Translations under genes and position numbers: made by a program
Origin: Gnetum montanum
Taxonomy: Eukaryota > Streptophyta > Gnetopsida > Gnetales > Gnetaceae
Length of the DNA stretch: 64,000 bases
Direction of reading: 5' to 3'
Assembly (NCBI GenBank): GCA_015680685.1
Contig: MNCI01027315.1
Location: 1 to 64,000, forward strand
The notes under the pieces: model-generated
Databases searched by the model: none
Seen by the model: the letters and a program-made list of their open reading frames with translations, nothing else
What the model was told of the DNA's origin: nothing
Part shown: piece after piece, positions 1 to 11,616 of the stretch
Layout of the letters: each line of letters starts with the position of its first letter
Numbering within the stretch: the first letter of the stretch is position 1

Positions 1-1190
1 TAGCAGAGATCATCCTTTAGCAATGGATTTCCTTGATGAGTATTTTGCCCTATTAGAAGAAAGTTATTTTTCTTGGAAATTACTAGAACTAGAAGAAGCT
101 ATGCTTGATGAAAGGTTCTCATTACATGAGACAAAATATGTAAGCATAAAAGTAGCCAAGAAAATAATGCAGGAAATAATAATAATAATTAATAGGGAAA
201 AACAACAATAGTAGCTTTAGAGAAAAAAAATTAAAATGTCTACAACAACAACAACAACAATAGAAGGAAAAAGAAAGTTCATTTTCATCCCTCACCATCC
301 TAAATGTTCCATTTGGCTACTTAATGATAAGCTGATCTTTTAAAGTTGCAAATAAAGAAGGACAAATTATATTAAGCCAAAAGCTCCCTACTGAGCCTAA
401 AACAAAAGCTAATGTTATTTTCCAATATAAGGAAGATGATCCATGAATAGGGAAGTGAAGGCTTATGATGTCACATCAAGACATGTAAAAAACTATAGCT
501 ACTTTGATCAAAGATATGGGACAAATAGCTAATGGTCAGACAACCAAACTTAAAGAATTTCTTTTACAAAATGAACATGAGACATCCAAGCTGTGGGAAG
601 AAATGAATGACTTAAGAGAAGAGAATGAATATCCTAAGGCAATGATAACCATTAAGGAATCATTGTTTGAAAACAAAGAACATACCATTGCACAATTAGA
701 TGAACGAATAGCCATCATAAGCTTATAATGGAAACAAGCTAAGAAAGGAAAAGCTCCAAATTATTCTTACCTTGCCTTACCAAACTTCAAGGATATAATT
801 ACTGAAATGAACTATAACAAGTAATGGGTACAAGAAACCAAGGAAGAAATTGTAGAAATCAAGAGAAAGAAAGCTAATTTTATGCAAATGGAGAGGAGAG
901 CCCAAGAGCTATATGATCTAGATAGTGAAAAAAGAGAAGTACTACCACCACATAAACAGGGTTTCTTAGACATGTTGATGATGGTAGTTACAGGAATTAT
1001 GAATGAAACTGTTAAGAAGAAGCTTGAATTGGAACACACTTGTTCCAGGGCAAGAGCTACGCTAACTAAAATAACTAATTCAATAATGGAATCAAGTCTA
1101 GATAGGTTAGGAGCTGAAGATGTTTTAAGGGACTTAATAATGCTAAACCAGATGCAATGAATCAAGCCATTAAGTTTCTCCTCAATCATG
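1..1190 (+). other. Degenerate coiled-coil ORF remnant, probably from a retroelement
   Basis: Three short open stretches on the plus strand (23-211, 504-728, 882-1160) are in related frames broken by stops. They encode Glu/Lys/Leu-rich, helix-forming sequence such as LWEEMNDLREENEYPKA. The composition resembles the coiled-coil C-terminal parts of the extra ORF of the gypsy elements at 32.2-32.6 kb and 48.4-48.9 kb in this window, but I could not align them convincingly. No catalytic motif is visible. It is most likely a dead fragment of a retroelement accessory protein that continues left of the window; a decayed host gene cannot be excluded. Confidence 0.35.
241..262. repeat. (CAA)n microsatellite
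   Basis: A short run of CAA/ACA triplets lies between the open stretches of the coiled-coil remnant. An AAT-rich run precedes it near 175-195. Confidence 0.8.
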
Positions 1191-2550
1191 GGAAATCATC
1201 ATAGTAGTTATTAGTAGAAAAATTCCAGATTTAGAAAACGAGAAGAATTTATTTGGAGACTAAACAACTATTAGATGATTTGTAATTATACAAGGAAAAT
1301 ATAAGGCATATGAAGCCTTAACTTTTGTAACTATTGTAACTACTTGTGGCTAGTATATAAAGCCTAGAGTAGAAGAAAAAAATGGGGGAATAAAAGGATG
1401 GAGGAATTCAAAAGAAATCTTGTAAAGACTATTTATATAATAGTAGTTTAAACAAGTTTTAGCTATCTCTTTTAGCTTTCATCTCTTAACTATCATTTCT
1501 AGTTGAATAGTTTTTCCTATTTTGTCTCACTTAAATATTACATAATTACATATGAATGGATTACTAGTTTTGGAATAAGTTATTTTCTCTATGAGTTGAG
1601 GTTTAACTTATTTATAATATTTTGATTAAACAAGATAGCTTTAATAAATGTTAGTTTTGAATCAGCTTAACATAGGAAATATTGTCTTCTTTATATGATT
1701 ATGAGCTTCTTAAATAATCCCTCTACGTTATTCTCTTACTGTATTTAGCAAGTCTGTTGTCATCTAGCATAAGAAAATTAGCTAACAAATAGCTCAAAAC
1801 TTAATATTGACATTCTCTATAAAATTGTCTATTTGTGATATGTGTGCTATGCAAGATTTAAAGCCAAATTTACTGCAAAACTATTCAATTTCTTTAATTA
1901 TGCTAAGAGATTATTAGAAGAAATACTCATAGTTATACACAGGACAAATTTTTCCTTAGAAAACTTTATTATTAAAAACACCCAGCCATATTAGTTCACC
2001 TAAACTAGTAGAAGCTTTTTGGTGGTATTTGTGTCTTGGTGCTACTAGAGACCTGCAACCATCTAAAATGAGTTTTTAAGATGGTTTCCTTGGCGTAGGG
2101 TCACATTCTTATACCAACACCACTCAAAAAGGTTAGGCTTTTGTTCATCTACCAGCCCTCCTAGCATCCTACTTAGTGAGATGAGCATTGTAGCTTTAGG
2201 TAATTATCCTTTTATCTAAAGAAAAAGACTATTAAAAAGGAGATAGCAAGGCATATAGCTTAAACTATAAAAATATAGTCAACCAAAAGAGAAAGGTTAA
2301 TAAAGCCTAGAAATATATTAGCAAATAAAATATCAAGAATTCAAATCAAAAACATACTAAGAGGTAAGGTACATCTAAGATAGGGGTATTATATTTCATC
2401 ATTAACACCTTAATCTACTAATACTCTACCCATTAACACTCTTTCTTTAGAGTTATTATAAGTATGAATCCACTAACAAATACATTTCTGATTATACTTC
2501 ACTAATTGGCACTCTATTTGATGCAATCATATTTCTTTTTCTTGAACAAT
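1191..2550. other. AT-rich intergenic DNA, no gene seen
   Basis: No open frame with recognisable protein content on either strand. A TATATAAAG box at about 1354-1362, followed by an ATGGGGGA-type purine tract near 1380, could be the promoter part of an old LTR, but I found no matching partner copy or termini. Confidence 0.5.
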
Positions 2551-2698
2551 GCGGTGTTAGCCTAGTGGTAAGATATTTGATTTAGAAACTCCAAGTCATG
2601 TGTTTGATTTTGGTGGGCAATATTGAGTTATAAAGTTTTAATTTTGATTATATGTCTTAGGGATAAATATTGTTAAAAACCATTTTGGATTTCAATAG
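2551..2698 (+). repeat. tRNA-derived SINE, copy 1
   Basis: The head begins GGTGTTAGCC and carries an RNA polymerase III A box (TAGCCTAGTGG, about 2558-2568) and a degenerate B box (TGTTTGATTTT, about 2600-2610), with tRNA-like spacing. The body (GAGTTATAAAGTTTTAATT, then CTTAGGG) is shared with copies at 2882, 54968, 55318 (minus), 41431 and 44920. It is a member of a dispersed SINE family, not a functional tRNA gene: no anticodon arm or acceptor stem can be folded with confidence. Confidence 0.75.
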
Positions 2699-2881
2699 AC
2701 ATATTTCTTTTTCTTTGAAAACCTATAACATCATGGTTATACTTCTTGTTATAGTTATACTTATTACAAACATGATGAGATATAAATAACATGATCTAAT
2801 CATGTTAAAACCAATAACATAACATATATCTAGCCATGGTTTACTCCCATGACCCTCACTACAACTTCTATATCTTAATAG

Positions 2882-3035
2882 TGAGGTGTTAGCCTAGTAG
2901 CAGCACTTTTAATTTGAAAACTACAAGTCATAGGTTCAATTCTCATAGGTAATTTTGAGTTATAAAGTTCTAATTGGACTATATATCTTGGAGTGTAGCT
3001 ATATTACAATTATTTTAGGGTTCCAATTCCCTTCT
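2882..3035 (+). repeat. tRNA-derived SINE, copy 2
   Basis: Same family as the copy at 2551. The head is GAGGTGTTAGCCTAG, the B box is GGTTCAATTCT at about 2933-2943, and the body contains GAGTTATAAAGTTCTAATTG then ACTATATATCTTGG. It ends around a TTTTAGGGTTCC segment that is also seen in the other copies. Confidence 0.75.
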
Positions 3036-6000
3036 TTAATTATTGCACATGCCATTAATGTTATTTTCCTTTTTAGCCAACAATTATATTGTGAGTTCAT
3101 TACCACTTATGAAGGCTTGCCACAATCTTACTATGACGTTGATGCAACTCATAATGGATCAATTATAAGTGTGATGCAATATTAATACAATCTTTATTCA
3201 ACAATTAGCAAGTAACTATTATGATCCCACCACAACTCATACTTTGCTACTAAAATATGAATTGAATGCATCTTAACTCTACTATGACATATGGTTCAGG
3301 GTTATAAATACATTACAATTTGTGGCAGTCAAATCTATTATTACAAGTACTACAAAAATCGCTAACTTAAAAAATATCAAAACTAATGATGTGTTATGTA
3401 CACAAGATACAAATCTTGTAGATCCATAAGACAAATGGGTTAAATCTAACATAAGAATAATGATCAAAGATTCAAAAAGATATTAAAGATTAATAATAGA
3501 AATCAATAATCTTAAGAGGTCACATTTGCACTATTGTTACAATAGTCCTCAACTAATAACAAAGGCATAAGGCTTCAACTCACATGAGCTTAAAGGCATG
3601 AAATCATTAAGACTTTTCTAAAGATTAATGGTAAAGGAATAGAAGTTTGATGTAAGCTAATGTGATAGAAATAATTAAAGTGTCATCCAATATATAAGAC
3701 AAAAATCAAGAAATCAACAACTAATTTTAGAAGACTAATAGAGAGTTTAGATTGCATTTGAGTTAATTTATGACTTGTCCTTATCTATGCTTTCTCAATG
3801 ACTACATCAATAGTTAGTTAATCATTGGAATCCATGATCTATCTAACACATACTATGATTAGTCATAGCCAAGATCTATAAACCCCTATTCATGATTCAT
3901 TAATTGACTACACATAAAACCATAAGCACTAAATGACATCAATTCAAAATATGTAATACATTGATTACCAAAATAGCATAATCATTACCAACATCTGGTT
4001 CGCATCCATCGAAGAAATATTTTAATCAAGAGATACTAAGGATCAATAATTATTAATAATAATTAAATAGTAAAGAAAACGTTTGATAAAATAAATTACA
4101 TACTTAATTTATAAATAAAACAAACACTAAAGGATACTGTAGAATATAATTATCAATAAATATGAAAGAATTATAGAATCCAAATCATATATTAAGTTCA
4201 TATGTGAATTAATAAGAAAACACCATAGTTAGCATGATATAGGATGAAGCAAAAGCATGGTTAGAGATTTGAATCATAAAGAAACTAAGGATAAAATACT
4301 AGGCTTTAAATCTAGCACCAAGGCTAGTGGTCAACTAACCAAGAAACCAAGACTAGCAAACCAAGTTAAAAGGGATTCTAGTATGGGGCTTTGAATCTAA
4401 TACCTTTATGTACAACTTTATATGAGTTAACCATTCAACCATCACCTTGTGCTTCATCCTCTAATGGCAATTAAATCAAACAATTTAAGTAGCAAAATAT
4501 TATATGGGATTTGAGTCTTAACATGTAGTTTTAAAAATATGAAAGTAATTACTAGTAACAATTTAGAAATATTCTTAATGATTTGAGACAATTTAACATT
4601 AACAATTATAATATGAAGGGGAAAAGAATCCCTATCGAGGAAATGTTAAAAGAAAAAGTATCATAAACTTCAACTTGTTTTAAAAGAAATTAAAAAGCAT
4701 TATATTACTTAAAAATGTATCATAATCATTATGATATTAGTATCTTAACAACATGAGCTATGTGATTAATGTAGGTGAAGGACTTGACGATGATTTTTAT
4801 GGCTAATAGTTTATCTAATACTATAGTGTTTGAATGTATATTTATATTAAGCCCTAGATGGCATGTCTTTTATCATATTCCCCTTGGTTTGACCTTATCA
4901 CTTGTACAACTATAAGTCACATGATTTAACAAAGTCGAGTATACCTTATTGATTACTTAAAAAATATGTTATCACCTTGCTACCTTTATATCATTAACAT
5001 AAACTAATGTATTAATATTGATGGGCAATTTGAGTTAATGTGGGTTATCAAGGATAAAAATCAATGTTGTCAAAATCAAAATGATAATATATGCTACTAG
5101 ATCACACATACATGAATTTGTTAGTAAGACATTGATCACTTGCTTAGAGCATGTGCCTTATAGTTTACAAGCCACAAGTTCAATTCTAAGAAGTATGTTA
5201 ATGACACCTTTATATTCCCCTTAAATTCTATAAAAGTATCATGTTGGCTATGTCTTGGGATATATAGGGTCAAATAATTTTAATCCTAATACTCCACATA
5301 CAAATGATTTTTATCTTAGTTTTTGATAAATTAAAGTTATTTCCTCTTATGAGTATTTAGGCATTGTATGTTCAAATAAAAATGATTCAAGACATGTATA
5401 AAGAGCTACCACTAAAATTTGAACAACTTGTGGAATCACATTTGGTTTTCTAGTTATAGTAGATCTACATAACAATGAGGTGTTGTCCTAGTGCTATATA
5501 GTTAGGAAAAAGAATGGTATAATGATGAAAAACTATTTTCAAAAAATAAAATAGTTAAGATGAATATTTAAGTTTGAATTTTATAAACTTGAAAAACTGA
5601 TGTAAGAGAAGACCTTGAAGAACATGTAGGAATAGACTACATGAAAAAAAAATAATTCTGTATACATATAATCTTAGTAGAATACTTAGCAGAAAAGCCT
5701 ACTTATATGTCTTCAATATTTGCAATGCAATTCAAAGTTGTGATTACTCCTACTTATGTAGAAGCTTAATCCTAATTAAAGTAGAATAGTGGACTAATAT
5801 TCCAAGATAACAACATAGATGTTAATTATGCATAAAGATAGTTGTAGAGGATGAAGAATATGTATTTCTTTCATTAAGGCTCAAATATGATATTTAAGTT
5901 AAAAGTTTCACTCTATGTCTTTGAGCTTGAATTATGAACCTTGGATAACTTCCTTGATGAGGATTTTTAGACTTATCAAGAATATATTAAAACCTTGTAA

Positions 6001-6499
6001 ATTTTTTTTTTTGTCTAATGAAACCTTTAAGGTCTTAGGAGGATATAATAAAGTGTTTCCATTTTCCATTTTTTAAAAGGAATATTCTATAATTATTGAC
6101 AATTATTAAAGTTTTAATTTTAAAATTTTAAAAACTAATAAGTTACTTTGATGATAATAATTTTTTTTAAAAAATTTATTAATCAAAATAGAGCATCAAA
6201 TACACATGTAGGAACAAACTAGATAGACGGTAAAAAATACACAAGTAGCATTTGATTGATAGAATACATAGAAATAACATGAAAGGAAAAACTCAATAGC
6301 ATCTTCATCTTTACAAATCTGACCAAAAACAAAAGAAAGAAGCACCCTTTTGGAAATTCACTTCTCACCAAATATTGATTGTAATTAGTAGTACAAATAG
6401 AATGAAGAAAAAATCAAATATAGCAAATAACAGCTGAAATTAAAGAGAAGAGCTCTCTTGTAGAGAATTGTGTTGAATAAGGTTACTTCTGCCAGAGCC
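3036..6499. other. AT-rich DNA with unassigned decayed repeats, no gene seen
   Basis: Both strands are dense with stops. The only ORFs are short (60 to 76 codons) and have low-complexity, biased composition. A fragment of the SINE head (GAGGTGTTGTCCTAGTG) lies near 5476. I see no domain, RNA gene or clear LTR here. Confidence 0.5.
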
Positions 6500-6971
6500 T
6501 TTATTGCTGGTAAATTTGAACCAAAGCTGCAAAAAATAAATCAATGGATTAATCTCTGACTGAACCTTTAAAGCTTGTGATATAATTTGGAAATAGACAA
6601 GGTAGAAGATGTTCAATTTTTCTGCAATATTTAAATAATGAATATTTAAATATTTTGTTTTTTGAAAAGTGTTATTGCAAAAACTTATTACCTAGTACCC
6701 TGCATCAAAAGCCTTGTGCCAACAATGCAAAAATTATGCTCCTTCTTTCATATACTTATCCAAAATGTCTCAGGGACTCAAGCTAATCCAATACAAACTG
6801 AAATTACATTACTGCAAAATAAAGTTTCACACAATCATGTCAGTTAAAGTTTCACACAATCATGTGAGTTATACACTTAATATATAGTTTCTTATCAATT
6901 GGAGAAGACCCTCTTACAGAACATAAAAGGATTAAAGATATACCATGAAAGAACGTACCCAAAATGTGTTT

Positions 6972-9792
6972 TCATAATGAATTTGAAAACTGGAAAGCTT
7001 CCAGCAACTGTGTCTCCAGTGTTGGATCAACATCCCTAATGCGGACTTCTTTAAGGGTGCGGATTTTGTGTTCCCAACCGCAACCTGCTTCTCTTAAATT
7101 TTGACATTCAGTTACATCCAATTTAGCCAGGCACGGCATAGCCCCGTTATCTATGGCAGGTAGCATGCACAACTCAGGAAGTGCATAAAGGTCAAGGGTC
7201 AACAGTTTTGGAAAGGCTGCAGCACTTCCAAATTCATGGTTTAACAACTTACATTTGCTGTTGTGCCACAGATAAAGATGCCTTAATTGGGGAAGTTTGC
7301 ATATGTCTGCGGGATACTCTTCATATTCTCCCCACAATGATAAGTACTGAAGTTTGAAAAAGCCGAGCGCCTGCCTTGGAAATTCCACGCCACGTCGCAG
7401 CTCGAGCGCTTCAAGTTTGTGAAGGTGCTGAGCCCATTCATGTGGTATCGTTACTGCTGCTGCACTTTCTCTTTTCACCACGAGCGACTGAAGAGTGCGT
7501 GGCGGCAAAACGCCACTTTCAATGTTGTTGTGCACCACTAATTCCACTTCTTGCAACTGAGTCAGCTCTGCAACATCTTCCCATGTCCATGAACCACCAC
7601 CGATCTCAATTTCTATACGACGCAGCACCTTTAAAGACCTCGGCATTATCTGATTAACATTAACCTTTTTCCACTTGCAACCAAAAACATGAACAGAGAA
7701 ATGAGTGAGACTCTGCAGCTCTTCGACCCAGGCTGGAACCTCCCCTTGTATTGCGGTGTATATGTACTGCAGATGCTTCAGCTGTCTAAGACACGTCGGT
7801 AACCTCCGTATGCGGCTACTAGACATGTCGAGAAATTTTAAAATCCGTAATTGACTGACGCACTTTGGAAGACTTGTCGCTAAGTAATATTTGGGCAAGA
7901 GCAAGGTCCGAAGAGCTCTTGCATTTGCCAAAGTCTCTTCCGGAATAGGGCGGCTGATGACTCTATCGCCGCTGTAACTGAAACGAAGAAGTCGAACAGA
8001 ACGTGGACACCTGAAGCTCCAGCTCCTGAAGCTGGTTGGTATGAAGTGGATTCTTAAAAGTCTCCTCCCACTCTGCAATTCCCGGGCAAATGCTTCGTCT
8101 GAGGGAGAACCTTGGCAGATGCCACCGCTTTCTTTGTATACGGTCATTGCCAAATCATGAACCAAGTCATGAACTGTGATGCTATACGTTCTGCTTGTTG
8201 GCATGGTACCTGTACTGTAGGGTGGCTCTCCAAAAGTCTCTTGATGTTTCATGTTAAGAAGGCATCTGTTGCTGAGATGCTTCAACATCAAAAGACCATC
8301 TTCCTCAGATTCCACAAGACCTTCTGCTAACCACATGCCTATCAATTTCTCACTCCAAATCTCCTCATCTTCTGCAAACACTCCCAAGAATGCAAACACT
8401 CCCAAGAATGCAAAGCAGGGCTTTACCTTGAACTCCAAAGCATTAAAGCTCAGCCTGAGTGCAATAATTACAGCACTCTGAGGCACTTTAGAGGCAGAGG
8501 CAGTAACTAAAGATGATGAAGAAGAAGATGCAGAGGTTGACATTTCCATGTTCTTTAATGTAGCCTGCCACTCATCTGGATGCTGATGCTTCATAATTCC
8601 TGCCACAGCAACAATCCAGCGGCAACCCTCCACATTTTTTCAAAATCTTTTTTATCAATTCATCTTGCCATTCCGTAAACTCCATCTTTCCAAATTCTGG
8701 ATGAGGGAGCAGCCATTTACAGAGGAGGTCATAGCTCTTATCATCCGGCAACAACGGCATAGCATACTGATAAGAGTGAAATTGTTCAGCGACCTTATAA
8801 TCTCTCGTAGAAATTAAAACACTGCATCTATTGCCGTCGGTGGGAAAACCAATTGACCGCAATTTTTGGGCGACGTTTACCCCTTGACCCTGCTCTGTTT
8901 CCGGCAAGTCCCAGACGTCATCCAACACGACGAGGCAATCTTCCTCCCTCATCTCATTATAAATCTTGCTCTGAAGAACAGTGACGCTGCATCCCTGATC
9001 TGTACTGTCCAATCTCTCCAATCTTTTCAAGACATCTAACTGCAACTGTTTAATGCTATAGATCTGGGATACACAAAGCCAAATACACTTTCCATTCTTG
9101 TTCTTTCTCTTGTTCTTTAAGCTCAGAGACTTGTAGACATGTTGGAGGAGTCTTGTTTTACCACTCCCTCCCATGCCAACAACAGCCACTACTTTATGCT
9201 GTTGAATCAATGATACAATCTCATCTAACTTATCGTCCAAATCTACAGAAATAGATCCTTCTAAGATAAGTTCAGACTTTTTCCTTGAATTCGTATCAGA
9301 TAATACAGAATCAGAAGGCCTGAAATCTTGCATAGCTATTCTATGCAAAGCAAAGGGTGCTACCCTTTCCTCTAAGCTAGAGAAAGTTCGATTTATCCTT
9401 CTGATTTCAGAACACAGGCTATTTAATTCACTAAATGACTTTACTTTTCTAAAATACTTCGCAAACAGACCTTTAAATAACCCATAACTAAAATACGAAG
9501 AAGAATGGATGGCGCTTGAACCTGACGATGTAACTGATGCATATAATTCTACAGCATCCTCTGCATCCAGGGCTGCATCTTGCAAATCTCTGATCCAAAG
9601 CTTGATAAGTCCGGACTCGTGTCTGCAAAATGCTTTGTCGGTATCCATCAACAAAGTGCACAGTTCATTCAGCTTTTTCTGGAGCTTCTGAACGTCATCA
9701 CCAAGATGGATTACTTTGCTGATTTTCTGAACTGCCATTGTCACAGCAGTTGCAGCAAGCTCAGCAGCCACAGAGGTTCCGAAGTCCGCCAT
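6972..9792 (-). CDS. CC-NB-ARC-LRR (NLR) immune receptor, single frameshift
   Basis: An intracellular immune receptor of the coiled-coil NLR class. The best start is the ATG at 9792 (MADFGTS); the longer open frame upstream begins only with a TTG codon. The first frame (9792-8572) has an Rx-type coiled coil with an EDVID-like DAEDAVEL (residues 76-83), P-loop GMGGSGKT (206-213), RNBS-A CIWLCVSQ, kinase-2 LVVLDDVW (287-294), RNBS-B CSVLISTRD and GGLPL (388-392). Directly after GGLPL the frame shifts near 8610-8618. The second frame continues with IVAVAGIMKHQHPDEW, RNBS-D (CFAFLGVFAEDEEIW), an MHD-type VHDLVHDLA and about 330 residues of leucine-rich repeats to the TGA at 6972. No other stop or intron is seen. 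A two-base loss (or one-base gain) or a sequencing error explains the shift. A 6-residue tandem duplication (FLGVFA) also sits in RNBS-D. Confidence 0.92.
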
Positions 9793-9919
9793 CACCAGAA
9801 ACTCAAACACCAAAACAAATGCGAAGGCAATGAATAAATATTAATAACAAATGAGAGATAGATTGGTAGATTGAAAGCTTTCTCCACGAATACTTGTTTT
9901 TCCCTTCAACACAACAGAC

Positions 9920-9927
9920 ATTTATAC
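9920..9927 (-). promoter_or_regulatory. Candidate TATA box of the NLR gene
   Basis: The minus strand reads GTATAAAT about 130 bp upstream of the ATG at 9792. That spacing would give a 5' leader of about 100 nt. It is a positional prediction only. Confidence 0.4.
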
Positions 9928-10710
9928 ACATGCACACTAAAAGAACGTGTCTGATGGATAACTTATAGAACAGAATCATATGCAGCTTTCTCCTTTACCT
10001 TGTCTCGTCCCCATTTGTCTCTTGTTCTTGAGAAATGTCTAAAACAGTTGTTAGAACACGGGATGAAACTCTGCAGTTAATATCATTTAATTCCCCATAA
10101 GGCTTGAAAAAGGGAAAGTGACAAACCAGGGGAAAAAATCCAATTTAGATGATTACGCGCGTACAGACTGAAGCAATTGTATAAATTCAACAAATAATTC
10201 TAAAAATTTAGAGTGGACATTCTTTTGTCATCTCCCTCCAAATGTTTGTAGAACCGTATTTATAAACAAAATGATAAAAGGGTTAAATAATGAACGCGTG
10301 AATGCAATCATCGTTATTATTTTAACTGTCTTTAAAAAATGACATTGGCCTAGAGGTGTGATTGCAATGTATATAAGATAAAACCAAGCAAAGCTAAATC
10401 TACAATGTTCTGAAATTATTTATTTAGGAAGAAGCCAAAATAAGTTGAAATGTAATTAATTAATCTTAACAGTTGGATTAAATCTTGCTCAAAAAAATGA
10501 AGAATTATGGCCAAAATTTGTAGATGAAAAAACAGAACTTAACCTCTTTTAAATAAGCTAAAACCCAATCTTTAAGAAGAGGCAAATTTGCTTCAACCCG
10601 CTATGCTGATTTCTATGCAAACCTTGGAAGATTCCACATATTACTATGTAGTCAACAAAACTTACCTTCTTTGTTCCCACGCTACCAATTGAGACCCACC
10701 AGCAAGACCT
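9928..10710. other. NLR upstream region, no gene seen
   Basis: AT-rich upstream DNA between the NLR promoter and the minisatellite. No coding content or known repeat is recognised. Confidence 0.5.
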
Positions 10711-11013
10711 ACTACCTTTGATTTTTCTACAAAATTTCCAAGATTCCATATCAAATTGATTGATAAAAAAGACACTATCTTTGATTTTTTTACGAAATTT
10801 CCAAGATTCCATAGCAACTTGATTGATAAAAGCCGACTGACCCACTACCTTTGATTTTTTTACAAAATTTCTACTATTCCATACCGAACAGACTAATCCA
10901 CTACCTTTGATTTTTCTACAAAATTTCCAAGATTCCATACCGAACAGACTAATCCACTACCTTTGATTTTTCTACAAAATTTCCAAGATTCCATACCGAC
11001 GTGATTGATAAAA
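10711..11013 (+). repeat. Minisatellite upstream of the NLR, five units
   Basis: Five tandem units start at 10711, 10773, 10844, 10900 and 10956, so the spacings are 62, 71, 56 and 56 bp. Each opens with ACTACCTTTGATTTTT (unit 2 has ACTATCTTTG), then ACAAAATTTCCAAGATTCCA, followed by one of two endings: GAACAGACTAATCC or a TTGATTGATAAAAG type. A partial sixth ending follows at about 11020-11051. On the minus strand the repeat opens a frame that repeats MESWKF, which is a by-product of the unit and not evidence of a gene. Confidence 0.9.
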
Positions 11014-11051
11014 GCATACGGCAGATTTCATGCCGACTTAATTGATAAAAG

Positions 11052-11616
11052 AATATCGTATTCTTTGCACCCATGATTAGTCCAACATTAAAAATTGCTC
11101 ATGCTTGCGAGTTGGTATAATGCTTTACGACTACTCTGTGAAAGATGCTCTGATGCTCTGTTTCAGTAATGCTTAACAACTCACGCAAGCTATGAATATT
11201 TCGTTTTCAAATATAAGTTTTCAATTTGATTTGTACCCTTCAACCTTTAAGACCATCACGTGAATTGAATAATGCCGATATCCAACTAAAGTGTTTGGAT
11301 GGTCGACCTTCATGACGGCTACGAAAGCATCTTTGTTGTTGTTTTCTATATTTTGTCTGTTGTATTTTATTGTTTTCTATGTTTTGGCTGTGGTATTTTG
11401 TCGCATTCTTCATTGTCCATATTCTACAGAGCACTCATTGCTCTGTTTTATACGGAAGCCTTTCTTTTTCGTTCTCTGCTTGTGTGTGTACTCAGGAGAG
11501 AATCGCTGGAACACTTCACATAAGTCATTAATGCTGGCTTTGTCCAGTTAAGTGCAGTGCTTCATCATTCTGCGTGCTGTACAAAACAACATTTTATCTA
11601 GGAAACTTGAAAATAT
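11052..11616. other. Intergenic, no gene seen
   Basis: Overlapping 60-90 codon ORFs near 11240-11550 are Phe/Leu/Cys-rich translations of TG-rich DNA in several frames and carry no motif. Confidence 0.5.

Noticed and set aside
2551-2630. Functional tRNA gene
   Set aside because: A and B boxes are present, but the cloverleaf does not fold and the same sequence with a shared 3' body recurs many times; it is a SINE.
7376-7657. Plus-strand ORFs overlapping the NLR (7376-7657, 8112-8330, 8251-8481, 9509-9837)
   Set aside because: Antisense shadows of the NLR coding frame with no independent motif.
9793-9813. Seven extra N-terminal residues on the NLR (start at 9813)
   Set aside because: The codon at 9813 is TTG, not ATG. 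The first ATG in frame is at 9792 and gives the usual MAD-type NLR start.
10558-10938. 126-codon ORF repeating MESWKF
   Set aside because: It is produced by translating the minisatellite; the motif repeats only because the DNA does, and it overlaps no conserved domain.
10711-11013. CRISPR-like array
   Set aside because: Units are 56-71 bp direct tandem repeats without unique spacers, in a plant nuclear context.
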